Source: Segatella copri | GTDB lineage: Bacteria > Bacteroidota > Bacteroidia > Bacteroidales > Bacteroidaceae | Reading direction: 5' to 3' | DNA: 64,000 nt | Assembly (NCBI RefSeq): GCF_009494395.1 | Contig: NZ_VZCB01000101.1 | Span: 62,001-126,000, forward strand | Part shown: in pieces, positions 25,037-33,467 of the stretch | How the letters are laid out: each line of letters starts with the position of its first letter | How positions within the stretch are numbered: the stretch's first letter is position 1 | Notes under the pieces: model-generated | The model's database searches: none | The model's input: only the letters and a program-made list of their open reading frames with translations | Told to the model about the DNA's origin: nothing | Position numbers and translations under genes: made by a program

Positions 25037-25432
25037 TTTTTCGTGTTTTCATTTTTCTCTTGTTCAAGCGATGAAGAGACCGAAAAATCCACATTTTTCG
25101 ATTATAAAACTGCATTTACAGCCCATGAATGGGAACTTTTGAAGGCAGAAGGTCGCCTTGGAGCCTTGAAAATAGACATCAAGGAGGCTCCCACCTATTG
25201 CCGATTCACCACAGACAGCGTTTATTTCACCGAAAAGGAAATGGTTTACCACTTCGATGAAGCAGGCAAATTAGTGCACGGTGAATACGAAATCAGTCCC
25301 TGCGGAAGTTATCCTTACACGATCAAGGACGATGAAATCAAGATAGAAAATCAGATATTTACAATAACCAGCACAGACAGTTCCTACGTTCTCAGCAACG
25401 CAGACTGGCGACTTGTGCTTATTAATAAATAA
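25025..25432 (+). CDS. Putative lipoprotein at the head of the hsd operon
   Basis: 135 residues from the ATG at 25025. A hydrophobic run VVAFFVFSFFSC followed by SSDEETEK gives a lipobox and a mature acidic, beta-rich protein (DSVYFTEKEMVYHFDEAGK, then YTIKDDEIKIENQIFTITS). From this start the signal peptide lacks the usual positive residues. The upstream extension, which is open if the G9 tract loses one base, would supply LIRGRLLSYFYAM before it and make a more normal signal. It ends six bases before hsdM, so it is likely cotranscribed, although a role in restriction is not obvious. Confidence 0.65.
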   Translation: MVVAFFVFSFFSCSSDEETEKSTFFDYKTAFTAHEWELLKAEGRLGALKIDIKEAPTYCRFTTDSVYFTEKEMVYHFDEAGKLVHGEYEISPCGSYPYTIKDDEIKIENQIFTITSTDSSYVLSNADWRLVLINK

Positions 25433-25438
25433 ACAATC

Positions 25439-26947
25439 ATGGCTAAGAAACAAGATACCATCAGCATTGGTTTTGAAGAGAAAATATGGAAGGCTGCCGA
25501 TATTCTGAGAGGTAACCTCAGTGCTTCGCAATACGAGGGCGTGGTGCTCGGACTCATTTTTCTGAAATACATCAGCGACCGCTTCGAACAGAAGTTCCAG
25601 GAGCTGCAGGGCGACGAATACGCCGACCCGGAAGATAAGGACGAATACACTGCCGAGAACATCTTCTTCGTGCCTGCTGAAGCCCGATGGAGCAAGATTA
25701 GTGCTGCTGCCCACACACCGGAAATAGGCGTGGTAATAGATGAAGCACTTACTGCAATTGAGCGTGAAAACGAAAGTTTGAAGGGCATTCTGCCTAAGAA
25801 TTTCGCCCGTCCGGAGCTTGACAAGCGCCGTCTGGGCGATGTGGTAGATCTCTTTACGAACATAGAAATGCACGATGCTGGCGAGGAGAAAGACCTGCTG
25901 GGCAGAACCTACGAATACTGTCTGCAGCAGTTTGCCAGCCTGGAGGGCAAGAATGGTGGCGAGTTCTATACGCCTTCCTGCATTGTCCGCACGCTGGTAG
26001 AGATTCTGGAGCCTTACGAGGGCAGAGTTTATGACCCTTGCTGCGGAAGCGGTGGTATGTTTGTACAGAGTGCCAAGTTTATCGAACGCCACAAGGGAAA
26101 CCTGCGCAAAATCAGTATCTATGGTCAGGAGGCAAACCCTGATACGTGGAAGATGGCGCACATGAACCTTGCCATACGTGGCTTGGATGCGAACCTGGGC
26201 AATGTCTTTGCCGACACATTCTATGATGACCAGCACCCTACGCTGAAGGCAGATTACATTCTTGCCAATCCTCCTTTCAATCTCAGCGACTGGGGACAGA
26301 GTGCGCTTCAGGAAGACGTGCGCTGGCAGTATGGTTTGCCACCAGCTGGCAACGCCAACTTTGCGTGGATGCAGCACATGATTCACCATCTGGCACCTAA
26401 CGGAAAGATAGGTTTGGTGCTGGCGAATGGTGCGCTTTCGAGTCAGAGTGGCGGCGAGGGACAGATTCGCCAAGCCATCATCGAAGCCGACCTGGTAGAG
26501 GGAATCGTGGCTTTGCCTTCGCAGCTGTTCTACAGTACAGGCATTCCTGTAAGTCTTTGGTTTATCAGCCGTAACAAGGCGCAGAATGGCAAGACCGTGT
26601 TTATCGACGCCCGCAATCTGGGCACGATGGTTACCCGCAAGCTTCGTGAGCTGATGCCTGATACGGATATTAAGAAAATCTCTGACACCTTCCATGCGTT
26701 CCAGCAGGGAACTCTGGAGGATGAGAAGGGCTTCTGTGCCGTATGCACCACTGAGCAGATTGCTGCTCAGGACTTCATCCTGACTCCTGGCAGATACGTA
26801 GGAATCGCCGAAGACGAAGGCGACGGAGTGCCTTTCGAGGAGAAAATGACGAATCTCACCGGAGAGCTGAAGCAGCTGTTTGAGGAAAGCAAGAAGCAGG
26901 AAGAAGAGATCAGATTGCAGTTGAAGAAAATTGGATGGGAGGTTTAA
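25439..26947 (+). CDS. hsdM: Type I restriction-modification DNA methyltransferase (system 1)
   Basis: 502 residues. An N-terminal HsdM_N helical domain (KIWKAADILRGNLSASQYEGVVLGLIFLKY, in two parts) is followed by the methylase core with the AdoMet loop VYDPCCGSGGMFVQS (about 197-211) and the catalytic NPPF in ILANPPFNLSDW (about 277-288). These are N6-adenine methyltransferase motifs. With HsdS it methylates the recognition site and so protects host DNA. It is separated from hsdS by a small membrane-protein gene, an unusual insertion in this operon. Confidence 0.97.
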   Translation: MAKKQDTISIGFEEKIWKAADILRGNLSASQYEGVVLGLIFLKYISDRFEQKFQELQGDEYADPEDKDEYTAENIFFVPAEARWSKISAAAHTPEIGVVIDEALTAIERENESLKGILPKNFARPELDKRRLGDVVDLFTNIEMHDAGEEKDLLGRTYEYCLQQFASLEGKNGGEFYTPSCIVRTLVEILEPYEGRVYDPCCGSGGMFVQSAKFIERHKGNLRKISIYGQEANPDTWKMAHMNLAIRGLDANLGNVFADTFYDDQHPTLKADYILANPPFNLSDWGQSALQEDVRWQYGLPPAGNANFAWMQHMIHHLAPNGKIGLVLANGALSSQSGGEGQIRQAIIEADLVEGIVALPSQLFYSTGIPVSLWFISRNKAQNGKTVFIDARNLGTMVTRKLRELMPDTDIKKISDTFHAFQQGTLEDEKGFCAVCTTEQIAAQDFILTPGRYVGIAEDEGDGVPFEEKMTNLTGELKQLFEESKKQEEEIRLQLKKIGWEV

Positions 26948-26951
26948 GAGT

Positions 26952-27251
26952 ATGGAGTTTTTAAATGAATATTCCGGGCTTTTCTCTTTGTTGGCGGTAG
27001 TGGCGTCTGTGTTTGCAATAGTTGTTTCTGTTGTGATTTTCAATAAACAGAAGAAAGAGCAAGAGAAATACTACTTCAAGCAGAAAAAAGATCAAGAATA
27101 CTTCTATCTGAAGCAGCAACAAGATCATCTTCAAGACTTGCAGGATGAGTATGAGGCTATAGAAAGCAACTCTATGTTTCCGATGAGTCTTGCCGAAAGG
27201 GAGTATTATGGGCGAAAAAAATATTTAGAAAAGAAACTGAGGAGGGAATAG
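26952..27251 (+). CDS. Small membrane-anchored coiled-coil protein within the hsd operon
   Basis: 99 residues from the ATG at 26952. One transmembrane helix (FSLLAVVASVFAIVVSVVIF, about 9-28) is followed by a charged helix rich in Lys, Gln and Glu (NKQKKEQEKYYFKQKKDQE and onwards) that is very likely a coiled coil, and a basic C-terminus. The gene starts four bases after hsdM stops and ends one base before hsdS begins, so it is translated as part of the hsd operon. Function is not known; it may tether or sense at the membrane. Confidence 0.75.
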   Translation: MEFLNEYSGLFSLLAVVASVFAIVVSVVIFNKQKKEQEKYYFKQKKDQEYFYLKQQQDHLQDLQDEYEAIESNSMFPMSLAEREYYGRKKYLEKKLRRE

Positions 27252-27252
27252 G

Positions 27253-28416
27253 ATGGAGTGGAAAGAAGTAAGATTAGGGGATGTGTGTTCTAGAGTATGT
27301 AGCGGTGGAACTCCAAAGAGCACGAATCTTTCATACTATGGGGGAGAAATTCCTTGGTTGAATACAAAAGAGATAGATTTCAATAGAATTTATTCTACAG
27401 AAAAGACTATCACAGATTCCGGTTTAAACAATTCATCTGCAAAATGGATTGTTCCGAACACAGTAACGGTTGCAATGTATGGGGCAACAGCAGGAAAATC
27501 ATGTATCGTAAAAGTTCCAATGACAACTAATCAAGCGTGTTGTAATTTGACGATAAATGATGAGGTTGCAGACTACGAATTTGTATATTATTCGTTGAAA
27601 AACGATTATACAACTTTGGCTTCATTAGCTAACGGCGGAGCTCAACAAAATCTGAATGCTCAAATAATAAAGGATTATGTTTTGAAAATGCCTTCGCTTG
27701 CTGACCAGCGCCGCATTGCTTCCATCCTTTCTTCTCTCGACCGGAAGATAGAGTTTAATAACAAGATCAATGCTGATTTGGAGGAGATGGCGCAGGCTAT
27801 TTTCAAGAATTGGTTCGTTGACTTTGAGCCTTTCAAGGATGGTAAGTTCGTGGATAGTGAATTGGGAATGATTCCGGAAGGATGGAAAGTTGGAAGCTTG
27901 GGTGATTTTTGCAATGTTTTTACAGGCAAGAAAAATACTAATCAAGCGATAGAAAAAGGCTTATATCCGTTCTTTACATGTGCTCCAGAACCATTAGCTT
28001 CTAACGATGCAATATTTAATGGTAAAGCCATTATTATAGCAGGAAATGGGAGTTATACAGGAAGAACTTTGTTCTATAATGGAGGATTTGATTTGTACCA
28101 GCGCACATACGCTTGTACAATTAGAGAACAAGATAAAGAAAATCTTATGATATTCTTTTATCACATGATGAAACAGTTCTTTGAACCTACAAAAATGGGA
28201 GGAACAAGAGGGTCATCTATTCCTTATATTGTTATGGGTGACATTACTCAACAAAAATTCCCATATTCTAAGGATTGGTTAATACGATTCTCTAATATTG
28301 CAAATTCTATGATGGATAGGAAATTACGTATAGACAAGGAGAATTCCCGCCTCTCCCTCCTCCGCGACACCCTCCTTCCTCGCCTCATGTCAGGCGAGCT
28401 GGAAGTCCCGGAATAA
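27253..28416 (+). CDS. hsdS: Type I restriction-modification specificity subunit (system 1)
   Basis: 387 residues with two target-recognition domains. The first (about 1-155) begins MEWKEVRLGDVCSRVCSGGTPKS; it is followed by the conserved spacer helix LADQRRIASILSSLDRKIEFNNKI. The second starts GWKVGSLGDFCNVFTGKKN (about 208) and ends with the tail helix SRLSLLRDTLLPRLMSGEL. The spacer helices set the distance between the two half-sites. Only one hsdS gene is present in this operon, and no inverted repeats surround it. Confidence 0.95.
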   Translation: MEWKEVRLGDVCSRVCSGGTPKSTNLSYYGGEIPWLNTKEIDFNRIYSTEKTITDSGLNNSSAKWIVPNTVTVAMYGATAGKSCIVKVPMTTNQACCNLTINDEVADYEFVYYSLKNDYTTLASLANGGAQQNLNAQIIKDYVLKMPSLADQRRIASILSSLDRKIEFNNKINADLEEMAQAIFKNWFVDFEPFKDGKFVDSELGMIPEGWKVGSLGDFCNVFTGKKNTNQAIEKGLYPFFTCAPEPLASNDAIFNGKAIIIAGNGSYTGRTLFYNGGFDLYQRTYACTIREQDKENLMIFFYHMMKQFFEPTKMGGTRGSSIPYIVMGDITQQKFPYSKDWLIRFSNIANSMMDRKLRIDKENSRLSLLRDTLLPRLMSGELEVPE

Positions 28417-28467
28417 GAAGAACTACGAAAAAATATAACAAGAAAGAAAATATAAAATATTAACAAT

Positions 28468-31400
28468 ATGGCAGACGAAAAGAAATTCACCGAAGACGCA
28501 TACGAGCAAACGCTCATTGCCCTGTTCCGCGACGAACTCGGCTATGCGTACGAATGTGGCTACGAGGTGGAGCGCAACTATAAGGAGCCTTTCTATCGTG
28601 CCGATTTGGTCGCCTCGATGCGACGGCTTAATCCAGAACTGCCAGCCGATGCATTGGATGAAGGAATCAAGCAAATCACCAACATCAGCATCGGTACTTT
28701 AGAACAGAACAACGAGCAGTTTACACTCTGGATGCAAAACGGTCTGGAGGTGGGATTCCTGCAGAATGGCGAAGAACGCACAGCCCTGATGAAGCTCATC
28801 GACTTCGACCACCCCGAAAGGAATCTCTTCAAGGTGGTGAACCAGTGGCGAGTAGAAGAGTATAAGAACAAGCGCTGCGATATGGTGGTGATGGTCAACG
28901 GATTGCCCCTCGTGGTGGTGGAGCTGAAAAGCGCCATCTCTGAAGACGCATCCATCGAAGATGCCTACAGGCAGATCAGGAACTATCAGCAGGACGTTCC
29001 GAGCCTCTTCAGCTACAACGCCTTCAACGTAATCAGCGACATGAGCGAGACACGTGCCGGAACCATCACCGCCAAGCTAGAACGCTACATGGAATGGAAG
29101 ACCATAGACGGCTCATACGAGTCAACCCTCTTCGCCGACTATCGCACCTTCTTCCTCGGCATGTTCCAGCAGCAGCGTCTGCTCGACATTCTGCAGAACT
29201 TCATCTGCTTCGACAAGAACCAGGGCAAATACGCCAAGATTCTTACCGCCTACCACCAGTACTACGCCGTGGGCAAAGCCCTGCAGCGCACCCGTACCGC
29301 AGTGGAAGGCAACGGAAAAATCGGCGTGTTCTGGCACACGCAGGGTTCGGGCAAGAGCCTCTCCATGGTGTTCTACGCCCACCAGCTGGTGCAGCGACTG
29401 CCCGAAGTAACCATCGTGGTGGTAACCGACCGCAAGGACCTCGACAACCAGCTCTTCGGTCAGTTCTGCCGCTGTCAGGACTTCCTTCGTCAGGAACCAC
29501 AGAACGCCCAGAGCCGTGAAGACCTGGGCAATCTGCTCCGTAACCGAAAGAGTGGGGGAATCATCTTCACCACCATTCAGAAGTTTGAAGAAGGCGACTC
29601 GGCACTCTCCACCCGCCGCAACATCATCGTGATGACCGATGAGGCGCACCGCTCGCAATACGGCGAGGAGCACTGGGACAACAAAAGCCTGACGATGAAG
29701 AAGGGATTCAGCCAGAAGATGAGAGAAGCCCTGCCAGGTGCCTCATTTATCGGTTTCACCGGAACGCCTATCAGCGACCGCGACAGAGACACGGAGGAAG
29801 TGTTCGGTAACTACATCGACGTTTACGACATGAGTCAGGCGGTGGATGATGGAGCCACCCGTCCGGTCTATTACGAGAGCCGTGTGGTGAACCTGAACCT
29901 CGACGAAGACACGATGAAGCTGCTGAACGATGAGTTCGACAACCTAGCCGATGAGGGAGCCACCGAGGAGCAGATCAGGCAGGCAAAGCAGGAGCACAGC
30001 CGACTGGAAGTACTCTTGGGTGAAGACGCCACCATCGACACGCTGGTAAAGGACATCATCAAGCACTACGAGGAAAACCGTGCGCAGGAACTTACCGGCA
30101 AGGCAATGATCGTGGCGCTGACCCGAAGCATCGCCATCAAAATCTACCGCAAGATGCTGGAGCTTCGCCCCCAGTGGACGGAGAAGGTAAAGGTGGTGAT
30201 GAGCGGTTCGAACCAGGACCCCGAAGACTGGCAGCCGATTATCGGCAACGAAGCCTACAAGAAGGAACTGGCAAGAAAATTCAAGGACAACGACGATGAG
30301 ATGAAAATCGCCATCGTAAGAGACATGTGGCTCACGGGCTTCGATGTTCCGTCGCTCGCCACCATGTACGTATATAAGCCGATGAGCGGTCATAACCTGA
30401 TGCAGGCAATAGCCCGTGTGAACCGTGTGTTCCCAGGCAAGGAAGGCGGACTGATAGTGGATTACGTAGGCATTGCGCAGGCGCTGAAGAGTGCCATGCA
30501 GCAGTACACCAACCGTGACCGCCGCCGCTTCGGAGACCCCGACATCGCCAAGACCGCCCTGGTGAAATGGAAGGAAGAGATGGAAATCTGCCGAGACCAG
30601 CTGCATGGTTTCGACTATTCCGGCTTCTTCGAGCAGGACAATACGAAGCGTGCCCTCGCCATTACGAGCGGAGCCAACTTCCTGAGCTCTCCAGCCATGG
30701 TTCAGCGCAAGAAGAACTTCATGGAGCACAGCAATCTGCTTCACAACGCCACCACGCTCTGCCGTTCGCTTCTGAATGAGCAGCAGAAGGCGGAGGTGTG
30801 CTACATGGATGCGCTGCGCGTGATGATGCTTAAACTCTCGCAGAAGGGCAAGATCAGCCGACATGAAATCAACGAGCGCATCTGCGACCTGCTCCGTCAG
30901 AGCGTGAAGACCGATGGAGTAATCAATCTCTTCGGCGACCGCCAGATAGAGTTCTCGCTCTTCGACGATGCCTTCATTCAGGAGGTGAAGAACATGAAGG
31001 AGCGCAACCTGGCGGTGGAACTGCTCACCAAACTGATGAAAGAGAAAATCAAGCAGCAGAAGAAGACCAACGTGGTTCAGAGCGACCTCTTCTCCGACAT
31101 GCTCAGCCAGAGTCTCTCCAACTATCTGAAAGGCTTGCTCACCAACGAGGAAGTGATAGAGGAACTGTTGAAGATGGCTCAGCAGATGAAGCAGGCAGAG
31201 GAAGAGGGCAACAATCTGGGACTTTCGCCCGAGGAGAAGGCATTCTATGATGCACTCTCCACGCCGGAAGGAGTGCGCCAGGCTTACTCTGACGAGGAGT
31301 TCGTGGCGCTGACCAGGGAACTGACGGAGGTGTTGCACCGCAACCGCACCATCGACTGGAACCGGAAGGAATCGGCAAGGGCAAAGATGCGAGTGATGGT

Positions 31401-31512
31401 GAAGCGACTGCTCAAGAAATACAAGTATCCACCTGAGGGTGCAAAGAAGGCGCTGGAGACCGTGATGCGCCAATGCGACCACTGGGCGGATGATGAAGAA
31501 AATGTAGCATAA
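28468..31512 (+). CDS. hsdR: Type I restriction endonuclease subunit R (system 1)
   Basis: 1014 residues. The N-terminal nuclease domain carries the PD-(D/E)xK core MVVMVNGLPLVVVELKS (about 131-147). Next come the helicase motifs: Walker A HTQGSGKSLSM (about 289), DEAHRSQYG (about 391) and FTGTPIS (about 430), with MLTGFDVPSL-type text (here MWLTGFDVPSLATMYV) and QAIARVNRVFPGKEGG (about 649). It translocates DNA using ATP and cleaves unmodified DNA away from the recognition site. The gene starts 51 bases after hsdS. Confidence 0.97.
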   Translation: MADEKKFTEDAYEQTLIALFRDELGYAYECGYEVERNYKEPFYRADLVASMRRLNPELPADALDEGIKQITNISIGTLEQNNEQFTLWMQNGLEVGFLQNGEERTALMKLIDFDHPERNLFKVVNQWRVEEYKNKRCDMVVMVNGLPLVVVELKSAISEDASIEDAYRQIRNYQQDVPSLFSYNAFNVISDMSETRAGTITAKLERYMEWKTIDGSYESTLFADYRTFFLGMFQQQRLLDILQNFICFDKNQGKYAKILTAYHQYYAVGKALQRTRTAVEGNGKIGVFWHTQGSGKSLSMVFYAHQLVQRLPEVTIVVVTDRKDLDNQLFGQFCRCQDFLRQEPQNAQSREDLGNLLRNRKSGGIIFTTIQKFEEGDSALSTRRNIIVMTDEAHRSQYGEEHWDNKSLTMKKGFSQKMREALPGASFIGFTGTPISDRDRDTEEVFGNYIDVYDMSQAVDDGATRPVYYESRVVNLNLDEDTMKLLNDEFDNLADEGATEEQIRQAKQEHSRLEVLLGEDATIDTLVKDIIKHYEENRAQELTGKAMIVALTRSIAIKIYRKMLELRPQWTEKVKVVMSGSNQDPEDWQPIIGNEAYKKELARKFKDNDDEMKIAIVRDMWLTGFDVPSLATMYVYKPMSGHNLMQAIARVNRVFPGKEGGLIVDYVGIAQALKSAMQQYTNRDRRRFGDPDIAKTALVKWKEEMEICRDQLHGFDYSGFFEQDNTKRALAITSGANFLSSPAMVQRKKNFMEHSNLLHNATTLCRSLLNEQQKAEVCYMDALRVMMLKLSQKGKISRHEINERICDLLRQSVKTDGVINLFGDRQIEFSLFDDAFIQEVKNMKERNLAVELLTKLMKEKIKQQKKTNVVQSDLFSDMLSQSLSNYLKGLLTNEEVIEELLKMAQQMKQAEEEGNNLGLSPEEKAFYDALSTPEGVRQAYSDEEFVALTRELTEVLHRNRTIDWNRKESARAKMRVMVKRLLKKYKYPPEGAKKALETVMRQCDHWADDEENVA

Positions 31513-31594
31513 ACCTTTTAAAATTAGAAATAAGAAACAGAAAGAAATAGAAAGTAATCATAAAAAGATAGACGCTGATTATCTGGCACTTCTA

Positions 31595-31750
31595 CAGTAT
31601 TAAGAACCTGCAAATTCACAAATTCAGTAAGAAGACGGTGACAGCAAAGGCGTCCACTCCTCTACGGCGTGGGCAGTACTTGTTTGTACCTTACTGAAGG
31701 TTCTTGCAGGTACCTTAATACTGGTACTTACAGGGAACCCCACGCCGCTT
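31595..31750. repeat. Imperfect inverted repeats downstream of hsdR
   Basis: CAGTATTAAG..CCTGCAA..TTCAGTAAG (31595-31630) reappears inverted at 31690-31723. A second pair, CGGCGTGGG (31655-31663) and CCCACGCCG (31739-31747), is interleaved with it. It may terminate the hsd operon or be a decayed miniature element. No gene is visible in 31513-31781. Confidence 0.5.
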
Positions 31751-31781
31751 ATTAATAACAATTCAAACCTAGAAATGTAAT

Positions 31782-33146
31782 ATGCAGACAGAGGAAATAC
31801 CCAATACTGACAATAACTACAATTCTCTTCTGAAGATTTCATCAGAAGAAGATCTTTTTGTGGAAGATGAAGTAACAGGAGTCAAGAAATACACTCCAGT
31901 AACAACTACTGATGTGGGTCAGTTTAAGAGAGAGGCAGAACATTTGTATAAGGAGATTCAGCATGCTAAGGATGAATTTCTATGGAATGCAGGAAAGCAT
32001 AAAGGTCTTACCTGTTATTATCATATTTACCTGAATCTTGCCGAGCAGTTGACAGATTTTCTTAAATATATTCATACGCTCCATAAGAAAGTCTACATTT
32101 CCATCTACAAGAGCTACGATGATGAATTCATGGGGATTTATACTGATGTTTTAGAGAAGGTGCTCCAGGAAATTCAGACCATCGCCCGGAAGCATTCAGA
32201 CTATTTGCTCGATAAGGAAGAGGAGTATGGTCAGATTCCCAGTGCTAAGGCTATTTACGAGCAATGCAAGAAGCTTAAAGTTCCTGCCGGAGACGACTTT
32301 CCCAAGTTTGATTCCCATTACAGAAACTTTGTCTCTATTGGGTTGAAGATGGCTTTGGCTGAAACCATCTCCACAGTTACCGCTATTTGTGCTGATTTCC
32401 TAGCCTTATACAGAACCCGCCTTTTCCGCACCCACCGTGAGGCTGTTATTATTTACCATTATATCAAGCGAATTTTCGACGAACGCACGCTACCTGACCA
32501 TCTGAAACGTGAGGTAAAGGTAAAGAAACGTCATCTGAGAGAGAGAAGAATAGATATTACCACTTTGAGCTTGCAGAAAGTAATGAATGATATTGAAGGG
32601 AAATACAACAATTATACGCTTTGTTCTGATTGGTTTGAGCGAGAGGAGGATGAGGAAGAAGAACTCGTCCGTACGCTAGTCAGGGAGCAGGCTTTGCCCG
32701 AGGATTTTGAAACGCTATTTAAGTATCAGGGTGAGCATAAAATGTGGGAGGCAGAAATTGCGAGGGCTGATGAGTACGAGCGTCATGGTGATCCGTTCTT
32801 TGCGAACTGGGTAGATTCCGTGAAGTTGGAGGAGAAGTTGAAGTTCTGGATAAAAGGCAACATTAAGTCTCAGCAGAGATGGTACATAGTCTGGTGCCTG
32901 ATGAAATATACTTTCCACATGGTGCGTGATAATCAGGACAAGGCAGCCTTTGCCGCCCGCATGAACCTGATGTTTCCTGATGCAGAAAAGAAGTGTGTGG
33001 TGGAGTCGTTCAGAAAGTTGGAAACCCAGAAGAACCACAACTGTCATTTTTCGGAGTGGCTTGAAGGCTCCGATCCCGATTATAAAATAGCTCAGAGTCT
33101 CTATGAGAAGCTGAAGAAGACGGAAGATTATAAGAGAAGTATTTGA
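31782..33146 (+). CDS. Hypothetical protein, largely helical (454 residues)
   Basis: No family was recognised. The sequence is charged and predicted to be mostly alpha-helical, without a signal peptide. It has a conserved-looking central block ICADFLALYRTRLFRTHREA and VIIYHYIKRIFDERTLPDHL, an acidic stretch EREEDEEEELV (about 287) and a C-terminus KNHNCHFSEWLEGSDPDYK (about 420). A cytoplasmic role is likely. It has no coupled neighbours. The ATG at 31782 follows a T/A-rich leader. Confidence 0.7.
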   Translation: MQTEEIPNTDNNYNSLLKISSEEDLFVEDEVTGVKKYTPVTTTDVGQFKREAEHLYKEIQHAKDEFLWNAGKHKGLTCYYHIYLNLAEQLTDFLKYIHTLHKKVYISIYKSYDDEFMGIYTDVLEKVLQEIQTIARKHSDYLLDKEEEYGQIPSAKAIYEQCKKLKVPAGDDFPKFDSHYRNFVSIGLKMALAETISTVTAICADFLALYRTRLFRTHREAVIIYHYIKRIFDERTLPDHLKREVKVKKRHLRERRIDITTLSLQKVMNDIEGKYNNYTLCSDWFEREEDEEEELVRTLVREQALPEDFETLFKYQGEHKMWEAEIARADEYERHGDPFFANWVDSVKLEEKLKFWIKGNIKSQQRWYIVWCLMKYTFHMVRDNQDKAAFAARMNLMFPDAEKKCVVESFRKLETQKNHNCHFSEWLEGSDPDYKIAQSLYEKLKKTEDYKRSI

Positions 33147-33171
33147 GAGGGGGACTAGTCCCACACGTCCT

Positions 33172-33228
33172 GAATGGGCTGAAGTTCCTAGCCCAGGGCT
33201 AGCCTGGATTAGGAGCTTCAGCCCATTC
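33172..33228. terminator. Long palindrome/terminator
   Basis: GAATGGGCTGAAGTTCCTA (33172-33190) pairs with TAGGAGCTTCAGCCCATTC (33210-33228), with one mismatch in 19, around a loop that itself contains GCCCAGGGC. It may terminate the upstream gene, though the sequence resembles a dispersed palindromic repeat. Confidence 0.6.
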
Positions 33229-33357
33229 TTAAACCACCTGAGGTAATTCATTAGATTAATATTGAGACAGACTAACTGTCAAGATAAAAGTATGTTAAAA
33301 ATGTTCCGGTTTGTGAATTTTTTCTTTTAGAAAAGTGTGTTTTTCTTCCCTTTTTTG

Positions 33358-33365
33358 TACCTTTG
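33358..33365 (+). promoter_or_regulatory. Promoter -7 box before the secreted protein gene
   Basis: TACCTTTG preceded by a T-rich stretch, about 100 bases upstream of the ATG at 33468. The interval 33229-33357 shows nothing else. Confidence 0.5.
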
Positions 33366-33467
33366 TCGTGCCCGTTCAGTTTAAGCATTTTATGAGTGTA
33401 ATTGCTGAAATGGCAAAACGATTAAATAAATATGCTGCTGATTACAGCAACTATAAACAACAAAAAT

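Noticed and set aside
26952..28416. Invertible specificity locus also in system 1
   Set aside because: Only one hsdS gene is present, with no second target domain, inverted repeats or recombinase nearby.
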